A stretch of 64,000 nucleotides of DNA from Ferriphaselus amnicola (lineage in GTDB: Bacteria > Pseudomonadota > Gammaproteobacteria > Burkholderiales > Gallionellaceae). Where the stretch lies: the NCBI RefSeq assembly GCF_000974685.2, contig NZ_AP018738.1, positions 2,170,001-2,234,000 on the forward strand, written 5' to 3'. This document shows, piece by piece, positions 56,094-63,964 of this stretch. Position 1 is the stretch's first letter; each line of letters opens with the position of its first letter. Under the pieces are notes generated by a model that worked only from the letters and a program-made list of their open reading frames with translations, did no database searches and was not told the DNA's origin. A program made the translations under genes and the position numbers.

Positions 56094-56539
56094 TCAGTCG
56101 AAGGTCGTGCCCGACATTGCGGCGGCGATCCCGGCGTACATGAATAGCTTATGCAGTGGCCACGACATGACAACGGGCTCAGGCTGGTGCAATACGCTCA
56201 TCACCAGCGCCGCCGCCGTCACGATTCGAGTGACTTTTTTTCAGCCGCCTCCTGTTCCGGCGTTTTCGGCTTCGGAAACAGCGCCTCATCAGTCAAGGCT
56301 TCCGTTTCATCATCTTCCATCATCTTTTCGGCCATCGCCTCGGCCCTGCGATAATCGACACCATGCAGCCGTCCGATCACCGCCTCGTCCATACCAGTCA
56401 GACTAGCGATCAGCGCGATCCGCTGCGCCACGCCGCCGCGTCGGTCGAACGATAAGTAATCTGATGCAATAGGGTGATCACGAAACTTCAGCTCAGTGAT
56501 AGTCGATTTTCCGAAGGTGATCGGGTGATTAAGTTTCAT
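56094..56539 (-). CDS. Tail assembly chaperone frameshift product (gp41-gp41')
   Basis: The zero-frame protein stops at 56219. A_AAA_AAG at 56240-56234 is in the correct phase (GAA AAA AAG) for -1 slippage, and the -1 frame stays open for about 40 codons to a stop at 56094-56096. A small stem, GTCAC/GTGAC (56218-56234), follows at once. The product would be about 148 residues. This matches the chaperone frameshift of many tailed phages and fits the otherwise empty space before the tape measure. Confidence 0.7.
56219..56539 (-). CDS. Mu gp41-like tail assembly chaperone
   Basis: 106 residues. LNHPITFGKSTITELKFRDHPIASDYLSFD and RIALIASLTGMDEAVIGRLHGVDYRRAEAM are the gp41/TAC family pattern. 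It ends in a basic, Lys-rich tail where the slippery site is. The ATG overlaps the stop of the small gene before it. Confidence 0.88.
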   Translation of the reverse strand: MKLNHPITFGKSTITELKFRDHPIASDYLSFDRRGGVAQRIALIASLTGMDEAVIGRLHGVDYRRAEAMAEKMMEDDETEALTDEALFPKPKTPEQEAAEKKSLES

Positions 56540-56697
56540 TTTTGTCCTTTCGATGCATAGAACGCTTCACGCTGAGCCAGCGTAGCGGCTTCATCCCAAT
56601 CGTCCCCGGTCTCATTGAGCGCCTGGAACACGTTCCCATCAGCATCCTCGATGTGCGCGATGGAGGGGTTATACGTAGATGGTATGTGAGTCGTCAT
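56536..56697 (-). CDS. Small phage protein, coupled
   Basis: 53 residues (MTTHIPSTYNPSIAHIEDADGNVFQALNETGDDWDEAATLAQREAF...). It starts within the stop of the 362-residue gene (TGATG) and its stop overlaps the chaperone start (ATGA). The coupling and protein-like composition support it. No family was recognised. Confidence 0.65.
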   Translation of the reverse strand: MTTHIPSTYNPSIAHIEDADGNVFQALNETGDDWDEAATLAQREAFYASKGQK

Positions 56698-57785
56698 CAG
56701 ATCCTCCCGGCATTCGAGTTCAACATGAATGCTGTTTGTGCCGCAGCACCATTCACAACGCGCGCTCGGTAATAACGAGTGACGACAACAGCAGACAGCT
56801 CAACACTATCTCCCGCGACCATCGGTGCTTTTTTAGCCTGACGCCAAGTAACGTTGTCATTGCTCATATCGATGTACAGCGTCCCTGCTTGATCGGCGAA
56901 AACTGTAGCTGTGAATCGGGCGGTAGTGCTACCACCCGAGACGCCAAGATCACGCGCGGTTCCAGTAAATACTCCTGATGCAGCTAGAGGCGTCACCGTA
57001 TCGTTGTAGAAAATATTGGTTACCAGTATGTTTGCTCCACCTGGCAATACGACAGCTACGGACTGACCCAAGACTCCAACTCCCTGGCCACCCGTGATTT
57101 CTACGGGAACCTCATTGATGTCCTGACCGCATACCGCACCCAAAATCAGACTCGTGCTGGATGCAGGAGCCACACCGAGATTCCTCACCCGGATCCGGAT
57201 GTAGTACTCATCATTGGGGTCTGGGATGTTCCGGGTTCGCACTACGCCGAGATTGCGGCCAGCATTTGAATCCACTGCTTGTGCACGGAACCAGCACTCA
57301 TCCGGGAAAAGCTGTATTTCCAAGATGCCATCTGCTCCCGTTCCATTGATGTTGTAGGCTCCTGCCCCAGAGCTGGTATTTCCGCCATTCCTAGCATCGA
57401 CCTTGCCAGTCGTTGGCACCGCACCATCCAGCAGCCATTGCGCCAACATATCTCCCGCAGCGTTCACTGCCTCCAGATAGAACTCCTGATTGGCGATACG
57501 CTGGCTCAGGCGCATGATGAACCACAGCCGGAACGGCACCGTGAATGGCGTTTTGCCGGTGATGATGGTCTCCGAGTTCGGGGTGACCCCGCTGACGATC
57601 CCCAGCTCACCGTTAGCCACGTTGATGAACATTCCCGCACCTAGTTGTACATTCCACTCACTCTGGTTTAGCCCTGCACCGTTGAAGTCGTCACGAAATG
57701 CGGTGACCAGTCCTGAGACTTGAGCTGAACCATTGACATCGTAGCGCTCTGGCCCGCCCAGCGGATTCATGTAGGGAATACGCAT
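56697..57785 (-). CDS. Putative phage decoration or adhesin protein
   Basis: 362 residues inserted between tail tube and chaperone, where Mu has no gene. It is beta-rich: a lectin-like first domain (TAFRDDFNGAGLNQSEWNVQLGAG) and a C-terminal Ig-like segment (GTLYIDMSNDNVTWRQAKKAPMVAGDSVELSAVVVTRYYRARV). A tail decoration or accessory receptor-binding role is inferred. It lies 2 bases from the tube gene. Confidence 0.7.
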   Translation of the reverse strand: MRIPYMNPLGGPERYDVNGSAQVSGLVTAFRDDFNGAGLNQSEWNVQLGAGMFINVANGELGIVSGVTPNSETIITGKTPFTVPFRLWFIMRLSQRIANQEFYLEAVNAAGDMLAQWLLDGAVPTTGKVDARNGGNTSSGAGAYNINGTGADGILEIQLFPDECWFRAQAVDSNAGRNLGVVRTRNIPDPNDEYYIRIRVRNLGVAPASSTSLILGAVCGQDINEVPVEITGGQGVGVLGQSVAVVLPGGANILVTNIFYNDTVTPLAASGVFTGTARDLGVSGGSTTARFTATVFADQAGTLYIDMSNDNVTWRQAKKAPMVAGDSVELSAVVVTRYYRARVVNGAAAQTAFMLNSNAGRI

Positions 57786-57787
57786 GG

Positions 57788-58147
57788 CTAGGCGATACGC
57801 TCAGAGACGTTGGACATGATGGTCATCTTGCTTTCACCACCGTCCACAGGCACAGGATCAGCCACAAAGGCCAAGCTCATCAGATGCACACTGCCATCGG
57901 CCAGCCGCACCGTGACATCCTCATCCTTGATGTTATTGAGCGCTTGCGCATTCACACCGGGCAGCAGGTTGAGGTTCAGCTCCAACTTAGCGGCCACCTC
58001 AGACTCGGTGTAACCGCCGTCCGAGGCCAGCCGACCGGGCTTATGCTCGCGCTTCTTGCCACTGGGTGTAAACGTGCCGGGCTTATCTGCCAGTGGCAGC
58101 TTACCGACTGACGGTGCCGAGACCGTCCGAATGTTATTGATTTGCAT
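57788..58147 (-). CDS. Tail tube protein, Mu M-like
   Basis: 119 residues, the Mu M length. LPLADKPGTFTPSGKKREHKPGRLASDGGYTESEVAAKLELNLN matches the tail-tube family. It forms the inner tube under the sheath. Confidence 0.88.
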   Translation of the reverse strand: MQINNIRTVSAPSVGKLPLADKPGTFTPSGKKREHKPGRLASDGGYTESEVAAKLELNLNLLPGVNAQALNNIKDEDVTVRLADGSVHLMSLAFVADPVPVDGGESKMTIMSNVSERIA

Positions 58148-58170
58148 TTCAAACCCCTTTCAGTAGATCG

Positions 58171-59634
58171 TTAAACCGCTTTGCGGAACTGGCCCACACC
58201 GGCGAGGATGTAGTACGGCGACAACAGCACCGGCTGATCCGCAAAGTTGAAGCGGCTCGGATCGGTAGGGTGTTGCTCCACCACCAGCGTATCTTTGTAG
58301 TAGCCGTACTCCTGTACCCAGCCGTACTCGCGCAGCAGCGTGTTCTGATACAGGCTCAGCAGGTAGGCGCGTACATCGTCCACCGTGGTGATCCGCAGAC
58401 CGGGGCGATAACCCTCGTTGCTCTTGGCTGCTGCCGATCCGGTGAAGCGCTTGATCGCACCGATGCGCTGCTCATAGCGGATACGCTCCATCACCTCGGC
58501 AGTATTGATGTCTAGGAAGGCATCATCGGCAGAACCGTCAGGGCGGAACTGGTACATCGAGATCAGACGCTTGATGAAGCACGATCCGTCCTTAGCCACC
58601 GACATCAAGCTCATACCCTTGAACAGCAGGCTGTTGGCGTTCGTCCAGTCATGATTACTCACGCCGAGCATGCCGGGCAGTGGTGTACCCTCCAGCGATT
58701 CCACCGGATTATTCACCAGACGTGGCGCAGCAGCGGCACACACGATGGCAGCAGCTTCCCAGGTGGTCGTGGGGTTCAGCTCGATGCTGAGGTTGGAGAT
58801 GTGCTCGTAGTTCTTGGTCACACCAAATGCCGCCGCAGTGGCGTAGTCACCACGGAAGGTAGTGAAGGCACGGAAGCCCGCTTGGATCGGCGGTAGGTAG
58901 CGCGTTTGACTTTCAGCATGCCAAGCGGCCAGCGTGGCAGCATCGTTGATGCCCAGTGCCACATAGCGGTACCAGCGCTGCTGACCCAACATCGCAGACA
59001 GATTTCCCGGTACCGGATCACCGGCACCACCCGTCATGGCCACCAGCGTCAGCGCCAGACCTGCCGGAGTAGTCTCACCGTACAGATTGGTGCGCACGTC
59101 GATGGCATTGCCGCAGGTGCCCTTATGGCGCGCAGTCAGCGTGACCACAGCGGCCACAGCCGCCGCCGTGACCGGAATATCATTCCCGGCGGCAGTAATC
59201 GCTGCCACAATGGCAGTAGCTACAGCCGCCGTGGTCATGACAGGAGTGACTGCCACATTGATGATCTTGCCCGCAATGTACAGCGCCAACGTGCCGTTGG
59301 CTGTCGGTGCTGCGGTCGGTGTGATCGTGCCAGTGGCAGCCACCCCAGCGACCAGATCAGCATAGGGCAACATGTACAGATCCAGCGCCGGATCGACTGC
59401 ACGATACTTAGCGGCCATCTGCGCCAGCATGGAGCCAGCACCGGCCTTGTTGATCGCGTCTTGCACGCCAGCGAGGCGAGTCACCTCACCCGCAGGGGCC
59501 GTACCAGTGGCCAGCTTTTGGCCGACCAGCAGCACAGCTGGGATGTCGCCACCCAGACCGGCCTGAGACCCGTCAACAACGATATACGCCCCCGGATAGC
59601 GCAGAGCGGCGGGGAGTTGAGGAATGGAAATCAT
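58171..59634 (-). CDS. Tail sheath protein, Mu L-like
   Basis: 487 residues. RYPGAYIVVDGSQA near the start and LSIELNPTTTWEAAAIVCAAAAPRLVNNPVESLEGTPLPGM are sheath landmarks. It forms the contractile sheath, so the phage has a myovirus tail. ATGA overlap with gp37. Confidence 0.93.
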   Translation of the reverse strand: MISIPQLPAALRYPGAYIVVDGSQAGLGGDIPAVLLVGQKLATGTAPAGEVTRLAGVQDAINKAGAGSMLAQMAAKYRAVDPALDLYMLPYADLVAGVAATGTITPTAAPTANGTLALYIAGKIINVAVTPVMTTAAVATAIVAAITAAGNDIPVTAAAVAAVVTLTARHKGTCGNAIDVRTNLYGETTPAGLALTLVAMTGGAGDPVPGNLSAMLGQQRWYRYVALGINDAATLAAWHAESQTRYLPPIQAGFRAFTTFRGDYATAAAFGVTKNYEHISNLSIELNPTTTWEAAAIVCAAAAPRLVNNPVESLEGTPLPGMLGVSNHDWTNANSLLFKGMSLMSVAKDGSCFIKRLISMYQFRPDGSADDAFLDINTAEVMERIRYEQRIGAIKRFTGSAAAKSNEGYRPGLRITTVDDVRAYLLSLYQNTLLREYGWVQEYGYYKDTLVVEQHPTDPSRFNFADQPVLLSPYYILAGVGQFRKAV

Positions 59635-60110
59635 AAAGTGCCTCCTGTTCGATTGATGCTGTTGAAACCTGCCGGGTCAGGCAGGTAGTTATTGATAACG
59701 CCTTCAAAACTGTAACGGTCGGCCCAGTACAGGTCGTCTTCGGTGTACTCGATCACGCGGCCACCGCGCCATTTGATGGGGCGCGTGTCCGGCGCGCCTT
59801 CCTCTCCGCGCAGCAAGCGGTACACCGCTTGCCGATACTTGAGCAGCTGCTCGTCGGTTTCGCCCGGCTCATGACCGCGCGCATTCTCGATGGCGATCAC
59901 CACGTCGAATTCGGGCTCATCCGAGTCCAGCCGCTCGCCGATCGGCTCACCCTTATCTGCACTGCGCACCACCCAAGCGGCGGGCAGGGGCAACGCATCC
60001 GGGCGAATCTTGGCGTAGGCCGCTGCACCATCGACCTTGCGGAACCACAGCCCGCCAAACCACACGGGCTTATCGGTCAGCATCAAGATGATGGGCTTGA
60101 GCGAGATCAT
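59631..60110 (-). CDS. Mu gp37-like protein (DUF1834)
   Basis: About 159 residues from ATG 60110, which shares 1 base with the gp36 stop. RSADKGEPIGERLDSDEPEFDVVIAIENARG fits gp37. It acts at the head-tail connection or tail terminus. Confidence 0.82.
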   Translation of the reverse strand: MISLKPIILMLTDKPVWFGGLWFRKVDGAAAYAKIRPDALPLPAAWVVRSADKGEPIGERLDSDEPEFDVVIAIENARGHEPGETDEQLLKYRQAVYRLLRGEEGAPDTRPIKWRGGRVIEYTEDDLYWADRYSFEGVINNYLPDPAGFNSINRTGGTL

Positions 60111-60601
60111 CACCAGCCGCTATCAGGTACGGTGCTGCCATAACGACGTGGCGAGCTGGAAAAGATCACCTGATCTTCCGGCAGGGCGGCTTCAGCGACG
60201 CTCACCGGTAACAAGTTGAGCTTCCCCTCAGCGTGCGCCTTGAGCGTGGCCACGGCAGCCTCATAAGCATTTTTCACATCGTCCGTCATCCGCTCGGCCC
60301 CTTGCAGGTAGTGCATCGCAATGGTCGAGCACAGACGGGCGATCAGCGGACTGGAGGACGTGGCCGGGATGCGGTAGCTCACCAGCAGCTCCGCCGCATC
60401 CACCAGCGCCCCGTCGATGGCCGACAGCGCCAGCGTGATCGAAGCGTGCTCCTCACTGGTCAGCGCTGACAGATCACCGCCCTCAATCGCTACCCGCAGG
60501 GCATCAACTGGCGGCATCTGCACATCGGCAGGCACCGCCAGTTGCGCCAGCCGACGCGCATTGCTGCGTGCCAAAAGATCAGAGCGGGTGGCGAATGGCA
60601 T
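60110..60601 (-). CDS. Mu gp36-like protein (DUF1320)
   Basis: 163 residues. MPFATRSDLLARSNARRLAQLA and ALSAIDGALVDAAELLVSYR are the DUF1320 pattern, a head-tail adaptor by position. It starts 2 bases after the gp35-like gene. Confidence 0.87.
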   Translation of the reverse strand: MPFATRSDLLARSNARRLAQLAVPADVQMPPVDALRVAIEGGDLSALTSEEHASITLALSAIDGALVDAAELLVSYRIPATSSSPLIARLCSTIAMHYLQGAERMTDDVKNAYEAAVATLKAHAEGKLNLLPVSVAEAALPEDQVIFSSSPRRYGSTVPDSGW

Positions 60602-60603
60602 GA

Positions 60604-60981
60604 TCAGGCTGCCTTGATCTCAGCCCAGACCGCGTCGCGCTCAGCTGCCGAGACGATCCAGCCGGTCAAGGTCTCGATGGCCACCGTAGTCGGCGCACCA
60701 TCCGCCTTCCACAAGGTGGCGTTAGCCGCATCCAGTTTCGCGATCGCGTCCTTGATCGCCGCAGCACGTTCAGCAGGGTCGGTGGGCGCAACAGGTGCGG
60801 CAGGGGCAGCGTCTGCCGATACCTCAAGCATCTGTTCTTCTTGCAAGCGCAGCGCCGTAGCCTCATCGACCTCGACTACCTGCCACTCGCGGCCAAACTG
60901 GATGCCACAGCGGAAGAAGCTCTCGATGTCAGTCTTGAGGTTCACTCGCACGGAAAGCACCACTACAATCGATTTACTCAT
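60604..60981 (-). CDS. Mu gp35/FluMu-like protein
   Basis: 125 residues. The N-terminal segment (FRCGIQFGREWQVVEVDEATALRLQEEQMLEV) matches the FluMu N-terminal domain. An Ala/Pro linker and a small C-terminal helical domain follow. It lies between head protein T and gp36 as in Mu. Confidence 0.78.
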   Translation of the reverse strand: MSKSIVVVLSVRVNLKTDIESFFRCGIQFGREWQVVEVDEATALRLQEEQMLEVSADAAPAAPVAPTDPAERAAAIKDAIAKLDAANATLWKADGAPTTVAIETLTGWIVSAAERDAVWAEIKAA

Positions 60982-61040
60982 GATTCAAACTCCCAATGAA
61001 TTCAGTTCAAACCCGGCTCCGCGAGGGAGCCGGGAGCAGA

Positions 61041-62072
61041 TCAGGCACCCAGCCAAGGGGTAACCAGCAGCTTGACCTTGTTGTAGTTGATGTTGGATTC
61101 ACCGCCCGCTTTCTGCTGAGCCTTCAGCAGAGCCTCAGCAGCGGCCTGACTGTCTGGGCCCACCACCAGCAGATCGGGAGTGATGCCCAGCTTACGATTG
61201 CCATCGCCCTTGAACTTCATCATCGCGGTGTAAGCCGCTTGGAAGTTGGCCGCATCCAGCGTGGCCTTAGAGCCAAAGGCACATTGCCAGAAGCCGTAGG
61301 CTGCAGCGCCGCGCCAGCGTCCGCCGAAGCTGTACACATCGAGATCGAACACGTTTTGGTTCTGCGCCGAAGTCACCGCATCGAACTGGGCCTTGATGCG
61401 CTCTTGCAGGTACAGCGCCTTGGGTGCACGTTCAGTACACAGCAAAACCCACGGCTCACCCGCACCCGCCTGCATGTTGCTGACGGTCGCTGCGACACCG
61501 GTGCCGTCTTCATTCGGATACACCGGATGATCGGTATCGAAGAAGAACTGTCCGTCGTAGCACAGGCTGGCGAAGCCATTATTCAGGGCTTGAAAGACCA
61601 GATCGTTTTGCAGATCGATCACCGACTGACCATAACTTTCCGCAATTGCACCATAGTGACCAAAGTTGTCATCCTCGATGTCGGTGCGCTCCACGTCGAT
61701 GGTGTTCTCGAACTTACGGTTCGTCACCGAGTAGGCGTTTTCGGACAACTTCTTGTGCAGACGGGATCCAACCCACTCGCGGAAGGCGGGGAACTGCGAC
61801 AGCCAGGCATAGGTGTTGGACTTACCATCACTCGGCATCAGTCGCGCCACCTTATCCCATTGATTGGGAGCCGAAGCCAGACCGGCATTGAAACGAGCTT
61901 TGAGGGTAGTGTGCAGCGCTTGGATCTGCGCTTGAGTCAGCAGGCCGCCGAATGCCATCAGCACGGTATCCGAATCGGCATTGAATGCAGAATGCCCGGT
62001 CAGAACCAATGCCAGAGCAACCATGCCAACCAACGCCAGCGCCCACGTTTTAAAGCTAATTTTTGCAAACAT
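61041..62072 (-). CDS. Major head protein, Mu T-like, with extra hydrophobic N-terminus
   Basis: 343 residues. WDKVARLMPSDGKSNTYAWLSQFPAFREWVGSR, DIEDDNFGHYGAIAESYGQS and CYDGQFFFDTDHPVYPNEDGTG are clear T-family segments. The first 40 residues (MFAKISFKTWALALVGMVALALVLTG) are a strong membrane-like helix absent from Mu T. AGGAGATAACG precedes the ATG. An internal ATG at codon 39 would give a Mu-sized protein but has no good ribosome site. Confidence 0.93.
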   Translation of the reverse strand: MFAKISFKTWALALVGMVALALVLTGHSAFNADSDTVLMAFGGLLTQAQIQALHTTLKARFNAGLASAPNQWDKVARLMPSDGKSNTYAWLSQFPAFREWVGSRLHKKLSENAYSVTNRKFENTIDVERTDIEDDNFGHYGAIAESYGQSVIDLQNDLVFQALNNGFASLCYDGQFFFDTDHPVYPNEDGTGVAATVSNMQAGAGEPWVLLCTERAPKALYLQERIKAQFDAVTSAQNQNVFDLDVYSFGGRWRGAAAYGFWQCAFGSKATLDAANFQAAYTAMMKFKGDGNRKLGITPDLLVVGPDSQAAAEALLKAQQKAGGESNINYNKVKLLVTPWLGA

Positions 62073-62134
62073 CGTTATCTCCTAAAAAGTTTAGAACTCA
62101 ATTCCGTACCACGTCAGATCAGGCGATCAGGCGA

Positions 62135-62587
62135 TCAGGATGCCTTGTTCTTAACGTAGTCTTCCGGCTTCACACCCATCCTGGTGCAGAACGCCAGCTC
62201 GGTTTCATTCAGGCCGTGATTGCCAGCCTGATCTTTGCCGTCCACCTGCTTAGTCAGCAGCGCCACCGGCTTGGTCGCATCCAGATACTCGGTCAGCGCG
62301 GCCAGCGTCTGCTTTTCCGCCCAGGGCTTTTGCGCTGGAGTCAGGCGACCATCGGTCAGCGCTGCCGTCAGCAGCTCTGCGTGCTTGGCCTTATCCGCCG
62401 CTAACGCCGCCTTGGCCTTCTCGTCCTCGATCGCGGCGACTTTGGTTTTCAGTTCGCCGTTCTCGCGGGTCAGTGCTGCCACTTGGGTGTTCAATCCATC
62501 GCGCTCGGTAGTCAGAGCCGTCACGTTGGTCTTCAGGCTGTCACGCTCAGAGGTGAGCGCTGCCGCTTGCTGGTCATTCAGTGCCAT
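62135..62587 (-). CDS. Internal scaffold protein (Mu Z-like) within I
   Basis: 150 residues in the same frame as I, from ATG 62587 with AGGAGG seven bases upstream. The product is the coiled-coil scaffold without the protease domain. Mu makes its scaffold from an in-frame internal start in the same way. Confidence 0.72.
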   Translation of the reverse strand: MALNDQQAAALTSERDSLKTNVTALTTERDGLNTQVAALTRENGELKTKVAAIEDEKAKAALAADKAKHAELLTAALTDGRLTPAQKPWAEKQTLAALTEYLDATKPVALLTKQVDGKDQAGNHGLNETELAFCTRMGVKPEDYVKNKAS

Positions 62588-63145
62588 GTCGGCTCCTCCT
62601 GTGGTTAAAAAATCGGTAAGTTCTCCCCGCGACAACGCCGCCCGCGCCATTGCGGCCAGCGCATCCAGCCCGTCGATGCCGGGGGTATTGGTGAGTGCAA
62701 CAGAAATGATCTCCAGCACTTCTCCGGTCACGCCGTCGTAGTAGAAGACTGTGCTGATATAGCGATACTGCTTGTCGGCGATCTCGCGACGGGCTTGCCC
62801 CGTCCAGCCGATATTGATGGCATACAGCCCCTTGCCATCGCGCCACTCGAATGTGTTGGGAATCCACCCCGCCGCGATCACCTTCTGGCCGTTCGTCTCC
62901 GAACGCAGGCTTTGATGCTCGTAGTCGATCAGCGTATCCGTCTTGCGGTCAGCTGCACGGGCGATCACCCGCGCAGCGATGGAGGCATCCAGTTGCCAAG
63001 CGGCGCACTCGACCGGACGCACATCGCTCGACCGGAACGGCCCCACCGGCAGCAGATGCGCCTCGGTAGTGACCGCATCACCACCCGCACCCAACTCAAA
63101 GGTGAGGGCGGCGAAGTTGGCAGATTGTTGATTGCTGTGAGGCAT
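62135..63145 (-). CDS. Mu I-like prohead protease
   Basis: 336 residues. The protease domain fills the first 180 residues (KTDTLIDYEHQSLRSETNGQKVIAAGWI, ALTNTPGIDG), then a coiled-coil scaffold (TSERDSLKTNVTALTTERDGLNTQVAALTREN). It processes the prohead. The C-terminal part can also be made alone from an internal start. Confidence 0.92.
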   Translation of the reverse strand: MPHSNQQSANFAALTFELGAGGDAVTTEAHLLPVGPFRSSDVRPVECAAWQLDASIAARVIARAADRKTDTLIDYEHQSLRSETNGQKVIAAGWIPNTFEWRDGKGLYAINIGWTGQARREIADKQYRYISTVFYYDGVTGEVLEIISVALTNTPGIDGLDALAAMARAALSRGELTDFLTTGGADMALNDQQAAALTSERDSLKTNVTALTTERDGLNTQVAALTRENGELKTKVAAIEDEKAKAALAADKAKHAELLTAALTDGRLTPAQKPWAEKQTLAALTEYLDATKPVALLTKQVDGKDQAGNHGLNETELAFCTRMGVKPEDYVKNKAS

Positions 63146-63197
63146 GAGGTCTCCTGTTGATGGAGAGCATCATGCCGCTGGAGGGAAGTTGAAACGA

Positions 63198-63217
63198 GGC
63201 GGGAAATGTTTCCCGCC
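63198..63217. repeat. GGCGGGAAA-TG-TTTCCCGCC inverted repeat
   Basis: Nine-base arms around TG in the gap between I and the upstream small gene. It is the longest of three related sites. No T tract follows, so it is not an obvious terminator. Confidence 0.6.
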
Positions 63218-63343
63218 CGAGGATGGAGCGAAACCGATTTAAACGCGTTTTGAGGGCTTGGAAGGTTTGGGTGGTGCGATGGCCTGATTTTGGCAGGTCA
63301 CTGGCATTTCAAATGCACGTAGTGATTTTTAAACGCATGTACG

Positions 63344-63532
63344 TCAGGTGGAAGATGCTCCAGATTTTTCTGGCAGCATATTTACAATGGAATGAGGTAC
63401 TCGCATCCCCAACTCTTGGTAGATTGCATTTGCCAGAACACAATCCTCCTGGGTCAGATATCTAGGATTTAGATCCTGCACAGCATCAAACCACTGGCGT
63501 GTTAGCTCAAGTTGCTCTTTAGTAAGCTTCAT
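63344..63532 (-). CDS. Small conserved phage protein
   Basis: About 62 residues from ATG 63532, with GGAGAG upstream. LTKEQLELTRQWFDAVQDLNPRYLTQEDCVLANAIYQELGMRVP resembles a short protein common in Mu-like prophages. The function is unknown. About 200 bases without a gene separate it from I. Confidence 0.7.
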   Translation of the reverse strand: MKLTKEQLELTRQWFDAVQDLNPRYLTQEDCVLANAIYQELGMRVPHSIVNMLPEKSGASST

Positions 63533-63562
63533 GGTCTCTCCATTCATGGCGCTAATTCTGCC

Positions 63563-63964
63563 TCAAAACAAGTCCAGCTGCGCATCATCCCCTTCGCGCC
63601 GCACATTCAGGATGTGCCGACTAGAGAGGTGATGCTGCCGCGCTTGGGCGGTGATGCTGAAGTGGTGCTTTTCTCGGCGGATCTGCTCGTCGCGCACGCG
63701 GATGAACAGTTTATCAGGCTTAGGCATCCAGACGCGGTCGGCGGCATCCATGTGTGGTGCGAGCATCTCGCGCAGTCTGGCCAGCTCGTCATCGCTCAGG
63801 CCAAGGCCAGCGCTACGGTGCTTAGGGATGCTGAGATTGACCCCTCCGCGCTCGACCAGGAACTCTTTGGCGCGCCCGAAGCCCAGCGCCCGCACTACCG
63901 CCCCCAGCACGGGCGGCAGCGTGCGCAGCAGCTCAGCATCGACCGATGGCCAAGTGTGTGTCAT
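63563..63964 (-). CDS. Mor-like phage transcription activator
   Basis: About 133 residues. LPPVLGAVVRALGFGRAKEFLVERGGVNLSIPK followed by a C-terminal helix-turn-helix (FSITAQARQHHLSSRHILNVRRE) is the Mor/C family arrangement. In Mu, Mor and C turn on middle and late genes. ATG 63964 overlaps the previous stop (ATGA); an in-frame ATG at 63976 is an alternative. Its place right before head genes is unusual. Confidence 0.6.
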   Translation of the reverse strand: MTHTWPSVDAELLRTLPPVLGAVVRALGFGRAKEFLVERGGVNLSIPKHRSAGLGLSDDELARLREMLAPHMDAADRVWMPKPDKLFIRVRDEQIRREKHHFSITAQARQHHLSSRHILNVRREGDDAQLDLF

